Assembly: GCF_002307355.1 (NCBI RefSeq)
Contig: NZ_CP017481.1
Location: 1 to 64,000 of the forward strand
Direction: 5' to 3'
Source: Pectobacterium polaris
Lineage (GTDB): Bacteria > Pseudomonadota > Gammaproteobacteria > Enterobacterales > Enterobacteriaceae
Length of the DNA: 64,000 nucleotides
The notes under the pieces were generated by a model, which was not told the origin of the DNA, did not search any database, and was given only the letters and a program-made list of their open reading frames with translations. Below are positions 17,379 through 25,208 of the stretch, piece after piece (position 1 is the first letter of the stretch; each line of letters begins with the position of its first letter). A program made the position numbers and the translations under genes.

Positions 17379-18020
17379 ATGACTCAATATAGTGATATCG
17401 AGCGTCAGGCTGGCGCAATGATTCTATCTCAGTTAAAAATGTTCAATGAAGCCGTAGTCGTGTTTGAAAATCAAATTGATGGGGCTTTCTGGAAAGGCTT
17501 TGACCAATGTGTCGATTGGTTTTTAAAGGATAAAAACTGGAAAGGCGAAGCTGAATATGAACAAAAAGAGTATTGTTGGCTAGCACCCAAGAGTTGGGAA
17601 CAAATACCAGATGTACCGAAATATTTTTTTGAAACCCATTCCACAGTGGTTTCGGAAGTTGATTACTGTTTAGCGGTAATTACCGGAATAGGTACAGAAC
17701 AAGCCAGTTTTGGTTTTCGCTTTAAGGTTAATATCGAACTGTTTGGAGGGAAACGGAAATTTACTGAGTTTGTGAAGAATATTAATCCCCTTCATCGCGA
17801 GCAACTTCGCTCTTTAGGTTTTGATGCTCTTGCAAACGGTGAATTCTTTTTCCCGGTCTTATTAAATGCAAACCAGCTTGCCGATTGTTGGCAAGAATAT
17901 GGTTATTTTCCTGCGGATCATGAAATTTTTTCCCCGCTTAATAATGCAATGGAGAAATTTATGGACGCAGTTCCTTTTTTTGATGAGATATTTTCTTCGT
18001 CATTTAAAAATAATGAGTGA
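17379..18020 (+). CDS. Unknown protein, last gene of the ZorAB-like operon
   Basis: 213-residue soluble protein with many aromatic residues, for example YCWLAPKSWEQ and DQCVDWFLKDKNW. A clear AAGGA precedes the ATG. No signal peptide or membrane helix. Lower GC than the core genome, like the rest of the island. The tight spacing to the PD-(D/E)XK gene suggests a pair, for instance a nuclease with an inhibitor or specificity partner, but no family is recognised and this is a guess from context. Confidence 0.7.
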   Translation: MTQYSDIERQAGAMILSQLKMFNEAVVVFENQIDGAFWKGFDQCVDWFLKDKNWKGEAEYEQKEYCWLAPKSWEQIPDVPKYFFETHSTVVSEVDYCLAVITGIGTEQASFGFRFKVNIELFGGKRKFTEFVKNINPLHREQLRSLGFDALANGEFFFPVLLNANQLADCWQEYGYFPADHEIFSPLNNAMEKFMDAVPFFDEIFSSSFKNNE

Positions 18021-18152
18021 AAAGTGACCGTAGCCCAACAAGAGTAGATGCCCCCTTAAGTATGAGATAACCTGATTAAAATCGGGCTACACAACAAGGT
18101 TGGCAGAAGGGAAGCATATGCATACCCGTCGAGACAAATACTAATATCACAA

Positions 18153-18279
18153 TATACCCTAAATAATTCGAGTTGCGTGAAGGCGGCAACCGCGCGAGTC
18201 CCAAGTTACTTACATACGTAAGTGACTGGGGTGAGTAAGGGCAGCCAACGTACAAGCAACTTGAAGTATGACGGGTATA
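18153..18279. repeat. ERIC element, full length (127 bp)
   Basis: From TATACCCT to its imperfect complement GGGTATA, with the internal AAGTGACTGGGGTGAG core known from enterobacterial repetitive intergenic consensus elements and an overall hairpin-like symmetry. Length is exactly 127 bp. It lies between the convergent ends of the ZorAB-like and leo operons. Confidence 0.85.
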
Positions 18280-18302
18280 AATATGCCGGTACAGCCTCCA
18301 CC

Positions 18303-18338
18303 CGCGATACCGTCACATCTCCACGTGACAGTATCGCG
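18303..18338. terminator. Long imperfect hairpin after leoA
   Basis: Arms CGCGATAC-C-GTCAC and GTGAC-A-GTATCGCG around an 8-nt loop, 10 bp past the leoA stop on the minus strand. The position suits a terminator, but no clear T tract follows in either direction. Confidence 0.45.
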
Positions 18339-18347
18339 ACCCACGAA

Positions 18348-20078
18348 TCAGGTTGGCTGTTGCTCTGGGGCGGGCAAGCTTAACTGCGCAAGCTGCCCCT
18401 GAAGTAAACCGAGCTTTTGCTGGCTTTGCCGGATGGCGTTACTTTTCTCCGTCAGATCAGAGATGACCTTTTCCATGTTCTGAATCTGCGGTGCGAAGAA
18501 AGCGAACATCTTCTCATCCGAACTCAAAATGAGATAAATATCTTTAAACGGATCTCTGATCATTTTACCAAGCGATTCTTTCGCCTCGTTGATTTCCCGC
18601 TCACGCTCATGCGCTTTATACGCATCCCAGAGATCGGAACCGATGGTAAATACGGCACCCGCAGGACCGGCCCATTTAGCAATGCCTCCAGCCAGTTTGG
18701 TTGCCTGCCAAGGCTTAAACGTATAGACATAACCGGTTAATTGCCCAATGGTGTCACGCGCGGCAAAAATGGTCGTTTTGATCGTCGCTGGGCTAATTTT
18801 GGACACACCTTTAAAGGCACCGCCGAGAGATTTAAACGCACCTTCACCGAGGTTGCTTAAGAAACTTTCACTGGAATTCAGTTGGCGGGTAATGTCGTCC
18901 GACAGACGCTGCGTCACCGCGGTAGACTGGTCAAAAAAGCGGTCTACCGCTATCTTAATACGCAGGTGGAGCTTATAGCCAACGCCCTCTTCGGTATACC
19001 CTAGTTCGTCATCCATAAAGGGGCGAATATCTTCCAGCTCCAGCGGACGCAGCTGGCTCATTAGCTGGTTTTCCATCAAATTTAATTCTTCATACAGTTC
19101 ACCAGCCAGGCGCTTAACCTCTGTACGGCTCTGGGTGATATCGTTTCTGAAACGTAGCGTATCTTCGTCATTTTTCTCGACGAAAGTATTCAGTTCGTTG
19201 AGCTGCTGTCGAGCCTGCGTTACACGCTGGTTGACAATATCTTTCACCACATCCATGCCGGTTTTCGCCAGTAGCACACCGGGGACATTGGTTTTCAGAA
19301 TATCTGCGGCTGTATTTTTGAGATCGTTAATGCGTGAGCGGCTCTCGTAATGCTCTGGTTTGTTAAACCAAAAAGGCAGACCACGACCATTCGGGTTAGA
19401 GGCAATACAGACGATATTGAGTTGAGCGAGTTCCGCTGCGTTCAGGTTAGCGGCACGCTGCAATTTGCCTTTGAGATTGTCTTTTTTGATCGCCGCCTGC
19501 TCGTCAAACAGTGTCTGATCGGTCAAATCGGTGACTTCATCCATTTTGTTGATGATGAAGACGGTTGACGAAAGCTTGTTAAGATCGCGCAGTATCCATT
19601 TAGCAACGCTGCTGTGGCTCTCTTTCAACGGATTGGTGGCGTCAACAACATAAAAAATCAGATGCGCTTCGGAAATATAACGTTTAGTGAGATCTTCATA
19701 CATCACCTGTTTACCGTCGATTTCACGCTCTTTGTCACCAAATAGCCCCGGCGTATCCACGATTTCACACTGGCCTGGCAGCCCTTCCGGTTTGTAAATA
19801 CTAAGCCGATCGGAAGACTCGTCCATTGAGATATTCATATCTTCCATGATCTTACCGAGCCAGGCAGCGATAACGCTGGTTTTTCCATCGGAAAAGGCCC
19901 CCAGCAGGGCGATACGCAGAACGTCAGATTCAACGGAAGCAATAGCAGACGAGATTTTTTGCAGATCGTCGCCGACGTCCATCTCCATCTCGCCTAGAGT
20001 CTCCAGCATACCGCGCAGTTTTAGTAGCGAGCCAATTGCGGCCTGCTTCTCAATACTGAACTGTTTGAATTGTTCCAT
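18348..20078 (-). CDS. leoA: LeoA-like dynamin-family GTPase
   Basis: 576-residue bacterial dynamin-like protein. The GTPase domain is complete: G1 GAFSDGKTS at 60-68, G3 DTPG at 108-111 and G4 NKMD at 177-180. Long helical stretches follow (about 290-420) and a hydrophobic paddle-like region near 430-510 (TIKTTIFAARDTIGQ, GPAGAVFTIGSDLWDAYKA). This matches LeoA of enterotoxigenic E. coli, first linked to toxin/vesicle output and shown to have a dynamin fold. It is the third gene of a WYL-leoB-leoC-leoA operon and overlaps leoC by 29 bp. Bacterial dynamins such as DynA can protect membranes during phage attack, so a defence role is plausible here. Confidence 0.8.
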   Translation of the reverse strand: MEQFKQFSIEKQAAIGSLLKLRGMLETLGEMEMDVGDDLQKISSAIASVESDVLRIALLGAFSDGKTSVIAAWLGKIMEDMNISMDESSDRLSIYKPEGLPGQCEIVDTPGLFGDKEREIDGKQVMYEDLTKRYISEAHLIFYVVDATNPLKESHSSVAKWILRDLNKLSSTVFIINKMDEVTDLTDQTLFDEQAAIKKDNLKGKLQRAANLNAAELAQLNIVCIASNPNGRGLPFWFNKPEHYESRSRINDLKNTAADILKTNVPGVLLAKTGMDVVKDIVNQRVTQARQQLNELNTFVEKNDEDTLRFRNDITQSRTEVKRLAGELYEELNLMENQLMSQLRPLELEDIRPFMDDELGYTEEGVGYKLHLRIKIAVDRFFDQSTAVTQRLSDDITRQLNSSESFLSNLGEGAFKSLGGAFKGVSKISPATIKTTIFAARDTIGQLTGYVYTFKPWQATKLAGGIAKWAGPAGAVFTIGSDLWDAYKAHEREREINEAKESLGKMIRDPFKDIYLILSSDEKMFAFFAPQIQNMEKVISDLTEKSNAIRQSQQKLGLLQGQLAQLSLPAPEQQPT

Positions 20079-21771
20079 AAGGCATCTTCTCCAGTTGATT
20101 TTTTAGTTTTGTGATTCGCATGATTTGCTCTTCGAAAATCGAAATTGGCCGCTGCAACGCCGTGTGCATCTCGTTCACTTTCTGTAGCAGGCTGCCCTGA
20201 AGCTCTTTTTCAATAGCCTCAACCAACTTGCTAGCTTCATCACTGACGCCATGTAATGCCTTATCCCTCGCACTTTCCAGCCTGTCGCGAACTTTCCCCT
20301 GGGCCTTGCGAATTTTTGAAGACTTACTGGTAAAAAATCCGACAACGGTCATGACCACGCCGACCAGCACCCCTGCGATGGCACCGATGGCCGTACCAAT
20401 GACAGGAAATGCGCTGCCGATCGTACCGCCAGTTAGCGCATAGCCGCCGATTTTAAAGACCATTGAACCAAAATCACCTAACCCAAGGTCGTAGCCCAGC
20501 TCAATATCGCTGCCAAAATCGAACCCACCATGACGATCAAAACTGACACGTTGCTGAAACTCGACATGCTTAATGTCTTCCAGCAGGCGGGTAACCGCCT
20601 GAAGCATCTGCTCCTGCAACGCCTTAACCCCCTCCTCGGTATCCTCCAGCATCAGTTGTTCGACGTGGGTACGTCGCGTTTTAAATTCCTGATTAATACG
20701 CCGAGAGATCGCCTCGCTATCACCAAAATCGTCTTCAACAATATCGTCGCTTTTATCCATCAACTCATTGAAAAAGGTGTTCCAGCGGTTACGACGATTG
20801 TTCACAATTCGGCGCTCAAACGCAGCAATCGCGTTTCTGAACGCTACATGGCATTTTTCAAATTCAGGTTCTGTAGTTTTCAGGAATGTTCGGTGACTGG
20901 TTAACTGTTCTTTGAGAACCTGCAAATACTGACCAAGCGACTCGCGCACTTTACCTTTGTTGCTCTCGACAATATCTTCTCGAAAGGTGGCAGCCTTACT
21001 TCTAATAACGTGTGCAACCGCATTCACCTGGCTGAAATCCAACATCTCCTGGCGGGTGGGAAAATGCTTAAAGTAGTGCTTCTGCTGTGCAGCGAGATTA
21101 TGATGCCGAGAGGGATGAATGGTGGTACTCAGCGTAATGTCATCACAAGCCAGCGCGGAGAAAGCCATTAGCCCTTGGACACAATTTCCAGGCAACAGCA
21201 CGTCCTGCCCCAACACCGGCGCAAGCACGCCAACAGTCTGTTGCAACGCTTCTCCGGCACCTCCCTGCTGCGCAAGATCCTGTCTATCCTCCTCAAACTC
21301 ATAGGCATCAGCAAAACCGCGCACGTTTACAAGCGGATAAACCTGCGTGCCGTATTCAAGGTAGGATTTTATCTTTTCGGCGGTGGCCGTTTCCGGCTTT
21401 TTGTTGGTTCCATTGACGTAAACCACCATGTGCGCTTCAGCGATGGCTTCTTTCACTTGGTGCACATAGCGCGACTCATTCCCCTCAATGCCCGGCACAT
21501 CGACCAGTTGAAAGGTTTTATCGTCAATATGTAAGGTATAGCGAGTATTCCCTTTGGTAAAATCTGCCTCACCAGTACCAATAATTAACCCATCTACTCG
21601 GTTCGCCGTGTTTTTTAATTTCTCAGCCTTAATGATCGACTGAATAAGACGCGATAGGTTTTTTTCCAGTATATCTTGAATATTGAGCGATGATTTCCTT
21701 TCTGTTTGCCTGGAAGCGGCAGCATTTTCAGCAATATCATCCTGAAGGTACAATGCATCGCTCATTCTCAT
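20050..21771 (-). CDS. leoC: LeoC-like half of a split dynamin
   Basis: 573 residues. The N-terminal part has a G3 motif (QLVDVPGIEGNES, DVPG at 91-94) and a weak G4 position (PLVNVRG at about 145-151) but no P-loop before it, where only GLIIGTGEADFTK is found. The P-loop is in the upstream gene, so the two products appear to share one GTPase site. The middle is helical; a hydrophobic hairpin (GTIGSAFPVIGTAIGAIAG, then VLVGVVMTVVGFF) at about 438-472 should enter the membrane. The start overlaps the leoB stop by 4 bp. Identified as LeoC by operon order and dynamin features; name confidence is moderate. Confidence 0.7.
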   Translation of the reverse strand: MRMSDALYLQDDIAENAAASRQTERKSSLNIQDILEKNLSRLIQSIIKAEKLKNTANRVDGLIIGTGEADFTKGNTRYTLHIDDKTFQLVDVPGIEGNESRYVHQVKEAIAEAHMVVYVNGTNKKPETATAEKIKSYLEYGTQVYPLVNVRGFADAYEFEEDRQDLAQQGGAGEALQQTVGVLAPVLGQDVLLPGNCVQGLMAFSALACDDITLSTTIHPSRHHNLAAQQKHYFKHFPTRQEMLDFSQVNAVAHVIRSKAATFREDIVESNKGKVRESLGQYLQVLKEQLTSHRTFLKTTEPEFEKCHVAFRNAIAAFERRIVNNRRNRWNTFFNELMDKSDDIVEDDFGDSEAISRRINQEFKTRRTHVEQLMLEDTEEGVKALQEQMLQAVTRLLEDIKHVEFQQRVSFDRHGGFDFGSDIELGYDLGLGDFGSMVFKIGGYALTGGTIGSAFPVIGTAIGAIAGVLVGVVMTVVGFFTSKSSKIRKAQGKVRDRLESARDKALHGVSDEASKLVEAIEKELQGSLLQKVNEMHTALQRPISIFEEQIMRITKLKNQLEKMPYGTIQTVQY

Positions 21772-22442
21772 TGCCCCGCCAGCATGTTAACCAATGTCAC
21801 CGCGCCAGAACCGACGGCAAGGCCAGCAATTGCTGTCATAAGCAAAGTTAAACGAGCTTTTTCACTGGTTTTTCTCTGCAAAATGTTCAAGCGCGATTGG
21901 CTCTCATTTTGTTCAAGTTGCAGACGCGCTTTACTCTCCTCGCCTTCTATTTTCAGACGCAGGGTGCTTTCATTGTCGATCATCTGCGTTAGGCGCATTA
22001 CGGAGAAACTGATATCGGTGATTTTACTCACCACATCAGAATAAACCTCCCCTAAATTAGAACGCAACTGCTCTAAGGTTTCACGTAGTTCCTGCTCCGC
22101 TTTCTCCAGATCGTTATGGTTTTTTTGCAATAACTGTCGGCGGGATTCTTCATCAAACAAAATACGAAGGGACTCGATAATCGTACTCTTACCTGCATTA
22201 GTTTCGCCAAAGAACGCAAGGGTGAACTTATCCCACTCGGCATGTTTTTCTAAATAAGAAAGTTTCTGATTGAAATTATCCTGCAAAGTTTGCAGTTTCT
22301 CAGTCATTGCGTTCATGTGCTGTTTGCCGTCTTTATTCTCAACGTGAAGCTTGGCAATATCAGCCAGCGTTTGCTGAATATTTCGTGAAACGTCGGTATA
22401 GAGGCGGTTAAAGTCTTCTGCTGTATTCATTTTTTCTCTCAT
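21768..22442 (-). CDS. leoB: LeoB-like P-loop half of a split dynamin
   Basis: 224 residues with a clear G1 P-loop, FFGETNAGKST at about 78-88, but no DxPG or NKxD anywhere after it; instead a long charged coiled coil (about 105-195) and a C-terminal membrane helix (LTLLMTAIAGLAVGSGAVTL). The missing G3 is in the next gene, translationally coupled by an ATGA overlap. Its ATG overlaps the WYL stop by one base; a second ATG at 22430 has a better-placed GAGAG. Same order as LeoB-LeoC. Confidence 0.7.
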   Translation of the reverse strand: MREKMNTAEDFNRLYTDVSRNIQQTLADIAKLHVENKDGKQHMNAMTEKLQTLQDNFNQKLSYLEKHAEWDKFTLAFFGETNAGKSTIIESLRILFDEESRRQLLQKNHNDLEKAEQELRETLEQLRSNLGEVYSDVVSKITDISFSVMRLTQMIDNESTLRLKIEGEESKARLQLEQNESQSRLNILQRKTSEKARLTLLMTAIAGLAVGSGAVTLVNMLAGQ

Positions 22443-23353
22443 TAGCGTAAAACAGTGGTTGGTTCACTCTCGGCATGAGTTGCCGCGCGCGCACAGAAAT
22501 CCGTACTGAACGCCTCCTTCAGCGAAGTCGGGGACAATATGCGAATATCGGGTAACCAGTAGCGTAGCCAGCGAAATAGTGTGTGCTTATCGCTAATCTC
22601 GGTGATAAGCGTCAGACTTCCGTCCGAATGGGTTTGCGCGACGCGCTGCTCAGGGAAAAGCGGGCGTCGTGTAACATAAGTAGCAGCATGAGCGGAAACC
22701 CACAACGTGGCTTCAAGACGCTTGCCAAAGCGAATGCCGATGCTCTCATTGAGTTCCTGTATCACAGCAGGGTTCGTACAAAAAGATTTATCCATCACAG
22801 TTGGTCGCTCAATGCGCGCCAGTTCAAACGCCTTCAGGAGCCCTTCATCTACTGCGGCTAGATACCATAGCCCATAGTGGTTAATCAGGCGGTAGGGTTG
22901 AATAACACGGGATTTACCACGATAGTCGCAGGTTATTGTCTGACGAGCGGTAATGGCTTTATCAAGTGCATTCATTAGTTCGCTAAACTGACGATTATCC
23001 CGGCTTCCTGCCCCATGAATAGTGATATTTTCGCCTTTTTTCATTTGGTTACGTAGCGATCGCCCATCGTTATGGGGAAAGATATGGGCAACGCCAGCAA
23101 AGCTGGCAAACTCAGCGAGGTGGCCGGTATGCAATGCGGGAAGCAAATGCCCGCTGAGTTTGTAGCGCCCGACCGAGACTTCCTCCAAAAGATGCGACAA
23201 CCTGGCTAAATCACGGTACGCCGTGCGCTCCGTTACACCAAACTTCTCACAGAGCCAGGATCTATCGATCACCTTTCCCTGATATAAAGCACCAAACGTT
23301 TCACACAGACGTTCAATAAGTAGATCGTATTTTTTGCTCGTGTTGTCTTTCAT
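22442..23353 (-). CDS. WYL-domain transcriptional regulator of the leo operon
   Basis: 303 residues from ATG 23353 (MKDNTSKKYDLLIERLCETF); a TTG at 23380 could add nine. N-terminal winged HTH (CEKFGVTERTAYRDLARLSHLL, about 38-62), WYL domain in the middle (TITCDYRGKSRVIQPYRLINHYGLWYLAAVD split over about 130-170) and a WCX-like C-terminus (TLFRWLRYWLPDIRILSP). Same family as the broken regulator at 8708 but only distantly similar. It is the first gene of the leo operon and is intact. The palindrome at 23531-23547 is its likely operator. Confidence 0.88.
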   Translation of the reverse strand: MKDNTSKKYDLLIERLCETFGALYQGKVIDRSWLCEKFGVTERTAYRDLARLSHLLEEVSVGRYKLSGHLLPALHTGHLAEFASFAGVAHIFPHNDGRSLRNQMKKGENITIHGAGSRDNRQFSELMNALDKAITARQTITCDYRGKSRVIQPYRLINHYGLWYLAAVDEGLLKAFELARIERPTVMDKSFCTNPAVIQELNESIGIRFGKRLEATLWVSAHAATYVTRRPLFPEQRVAQTHSDGSLTLITEISDKHTLFRWLRYWLPDIRILSPTSLKEAFSTDFCARAATHAESEPTTVLR

Positions 23354-23530
23354 TATTTGTCCAAGAAAAAGCCGTCTCAAAAAACATTAACAAGCATCAC
23401 AGCGGTTTATTTTTCCGCTGCTCAATTTTTTCAAGTTGATTGCCAGCAATAGTTAACGGCTAAAAAATCGGAAACTAAAATCTTAACGCCTACAATTTCC
23501 GACGCCTAACCAGAAATATAATATCACTCA

Positions 23531-23547
23531 CTGACAGCTTGTGTCAG
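23531..23547. promoter_or_regulatory. Operator-like palindrome upstream of WYL-leo operon
   Basis: Perfect inverted repeat CTGACA-GCTTG-TGTCAG: 6-bp arms and 5-bp spacer, the same geometry as the GCGACA-N5-TGTCGC sites in the other half of the island, with a shared TGTC half-site core. It lies about 178 bp upstream of the WYL start. Likely bound by that regulator. Confidence 0.5.
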
Positions 23548-23738
23548 ATAGGGAAAATTATACCGCCACAGGAAAAATAATTGATCTGATGGCAATCAGC
23601 CAACGGGCATCGCAAGCACATACTAAATAGCTTTGCATAATAGCGCTACACTTGCGTGAGATGGCACCCCACCAGCGCTGGCTTTGAGCGATGAGAAGTG
23701 AAGCATCAATGTGCTAAGTTATTTAGACCGAACAGCGA

Positions 23739-23759
23739 ATACCCCCATTGATACCCCCA
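23739..23759. repeat. Two ATACCCCCA repeats next to thrW (integrase-site-like)
   Basis: ATACCCCCA at 23739-23747 and 23751-23759, 12 bp apart, about 125 bp from the 3' end of the tRNA. Sequences of this kind often lie between a tRNA attachment site and the integrase of integrated elements, where they can act as arm sites. Here the integrase is gone. Confidence 0.45.
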
Positions 23760-23882
23760 ACTCACCGTAGATTTCTGTGAACGTGAGTAGACGAGCAGAG
23801 ACAATAAGGGCCGTGAAACCGCGTATTATAAGGGTTTAAAGGGTGTTTGAGTAGACTTAGGGAGACGTTAAAATAGGTAGGA

Positions 23883-23958
23883 TGGTGCCGATAATAGGAG
23901 TCGAACCTACGACCTTCGCATTACGAATGCGCTGCTCTACCAACTGAGCTATATCGGC
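23883..23958 (-). tRNA. thrW: tRNA-Thr (anticodon CGT)
   Basis: 76-nt tRNA on the minus strand with an encoded CCA end: acceptor GCCGATA/TATCGGC, D arm GCTCAGTTGGTAGAGC, anticodon stem GCGCA/TGCG around loop TTCGTAA (anticodon CGT), and T arm with GGTTCGACTCC. It is downstream of proBA as thrW is in E. coli, where it is a known prophage integration site. The accessory island begins just past its 3' end. Confidence 0.97.
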
Positions 23959-24406
23959 TTTGGGATCGTCGTGGCGAGAGCCAGACGTGAACTACGGGGT
24001 GACAAATTAGTGATAATGATACGTCAAGTCAAGCGTTTGCCGATCGTCTGCTGGTTTTATCAGCATCCACGCTGTTCTGATAATTTTCCGTACTAATAGC
24101 GTCATAGGCTATAGCTTTTCGGCTTAACGGACATGCATGCAGAGCATGTTTCCTATAGTCGCCCTCTTCTTCGGGTGAAGTACCAGAAAAACACGCCCTA
24201 ATTATGTGAAAATTCAGTTTTATTTTCATATAAACATTCCTGCTTTATAAAAGGTGATATTTACAATAAAAATATCTTTTTACCTTTCCGATATAAATGC
24301 AATACATAACAAAACCCAAGTGTACAGTTTAGGATAATTCCCTATTCTTTTTATTTTCTATTTTGCTCTACTTAAATGACCAAGACGACAAGGAGGCGGT
24401 CTTAAC

Positions 24407-24451
24407 ATGAAGCTTTCAATAATACGTTGTCGACGGCAAGGTTATTGTTAG
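24407..24451 (+). CDS. Possible 14-aa leader peptide
   Basis: ATG 24407 opens MKLSIIRCRRQGYC and a TAG, preceded by a very strong AGGAGG at 24391-24396 (10 bp spacing). It ends 34 bp before the ATG of the next gene. The strong ribosome site in front of such a short frame suggests a translated leader that influences the downstream gene; no attenuator structure was clearly seen. Confidence 0.35.
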   Translation: MKLSIIRCRRQGYC

Positions 24452-24485
24452 CGTAGTCATAAAGCGCTGTAAGAGGAAATAGACC

Positions 24486-24905
24486 ATGAATATGAAACCA
24501 CTGTTTTTAGGCTTAATTCTGGGAACCAGTTACATTGGCATGGTGGCAGCAAATGATCTGGATTCCGCCCGGGCGTCAGCAGAATCGGCCTTCAGTCACG
24601 ATCGCACTGAAGCGAGAGAAAAAGCGTCAGAAGCGCGAACCAAGGCGCATGAGCATGAAGCCCAAGCACGGAAAAAAGCGAATGATTTCAAAGCCGATCT
24701 CAAATCAAGGGAACCAGAAGCCAGAGAGCGGGCAGACAAAGTCAAAGCTGATGTGAAATCCAGAGAATCCGAAGCCAGAAAAGACGCCGAAAAAGGCTGG
24801 GCCGACGTCAAATCTAAAGCGGATAGTTTTAACAACCGTGCGGAAAAGAATGCTCGTGAAACCGCCGACTCAATCCACTCTGCCGCAGAGAAGCATCAGC
24901 GTTAA
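24486..24905 (+). CDS. Exported, highly charged LEA-like repeat protein
   Basis: 139 residues with a signal peptide (about 1-22, MNMKPLFLGLILGTSYIGMV, probable cleavage after AxA-like VAA). The mature part is almost only A, K, E, R, D and S in 11-residue-like helical repeats (DLKSREPEARERADKVKADV, DVKSRESEARKDAEKGWADV), like late-embryogenesis-abundant or apolipoprotein-type helices. Such proteins can protect envelopes or proteins during drying or osmotic stress; the function here is inferred only from composition. GAGGAAAT precedes the ATG. It lies alone between thrW and proA. Confidence 0.7.
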   Translation: MNMKPLFLGLILGTSYIGMVAANDLDSARASAESAFSHDRTEAREKASEARTKAHEHEAQARKKANDFKADLKSREPEARERADKVKADVKSRESEARKDAEKGWADVKSKADSFNNRAEKNARETADSIHSAAEKHQR

Positions 24906-25160
24906 TGTGAAATAACGCGTTATTGTAATAGAGGATAAGTAATTATTACCCTTTATCCTCCGATAGCAAGACAGGTTATGTATTTGTGAAACGCCCACAA
25001 AGCATAGCCTGTTACTATTGGAGGATATTTTTCTTATGCGGTTATTTTATTGCGTTTCTATTGCTGTATTAAATTTTAAGTTAACTACATATAACACAGC
25101 AGAAAGTCACAGTTGGAATGAGATGTCTTATTTAGAAAATATCTGAAGTAAAAAGCGGAA

Positions 25161-25198
25161 TAAAAATAACGCTGCGCATATCTTTCGATATACGCAGC
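25161..25198 (-). terminator. Rho-independent terminator of proBA
   Basis: On the minus strand a 12-bp stem (GCTGCGTATATC/GATATGCGCAGC, one mismatch) with loop GAAA, followed by GTTATTTTTATT. It begins 10 bp past the proA stop. Confidence 0.85.
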
Positions 25199-25208
25199 CA
25201 TTAAGTAA

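Noticed and set aside
23739..23759. CRISPR-like short repeats near thrW
   Set aside because: Only two 9-bp units with a 3-bp gap; no spacers and no cas genes anywhere in the window.
24029..24229. 66-codon minus-strand ORF upstream of thrW
   Set aside because: No convincing ribosome site, no family, and it would lie in the tRNA promoter region.
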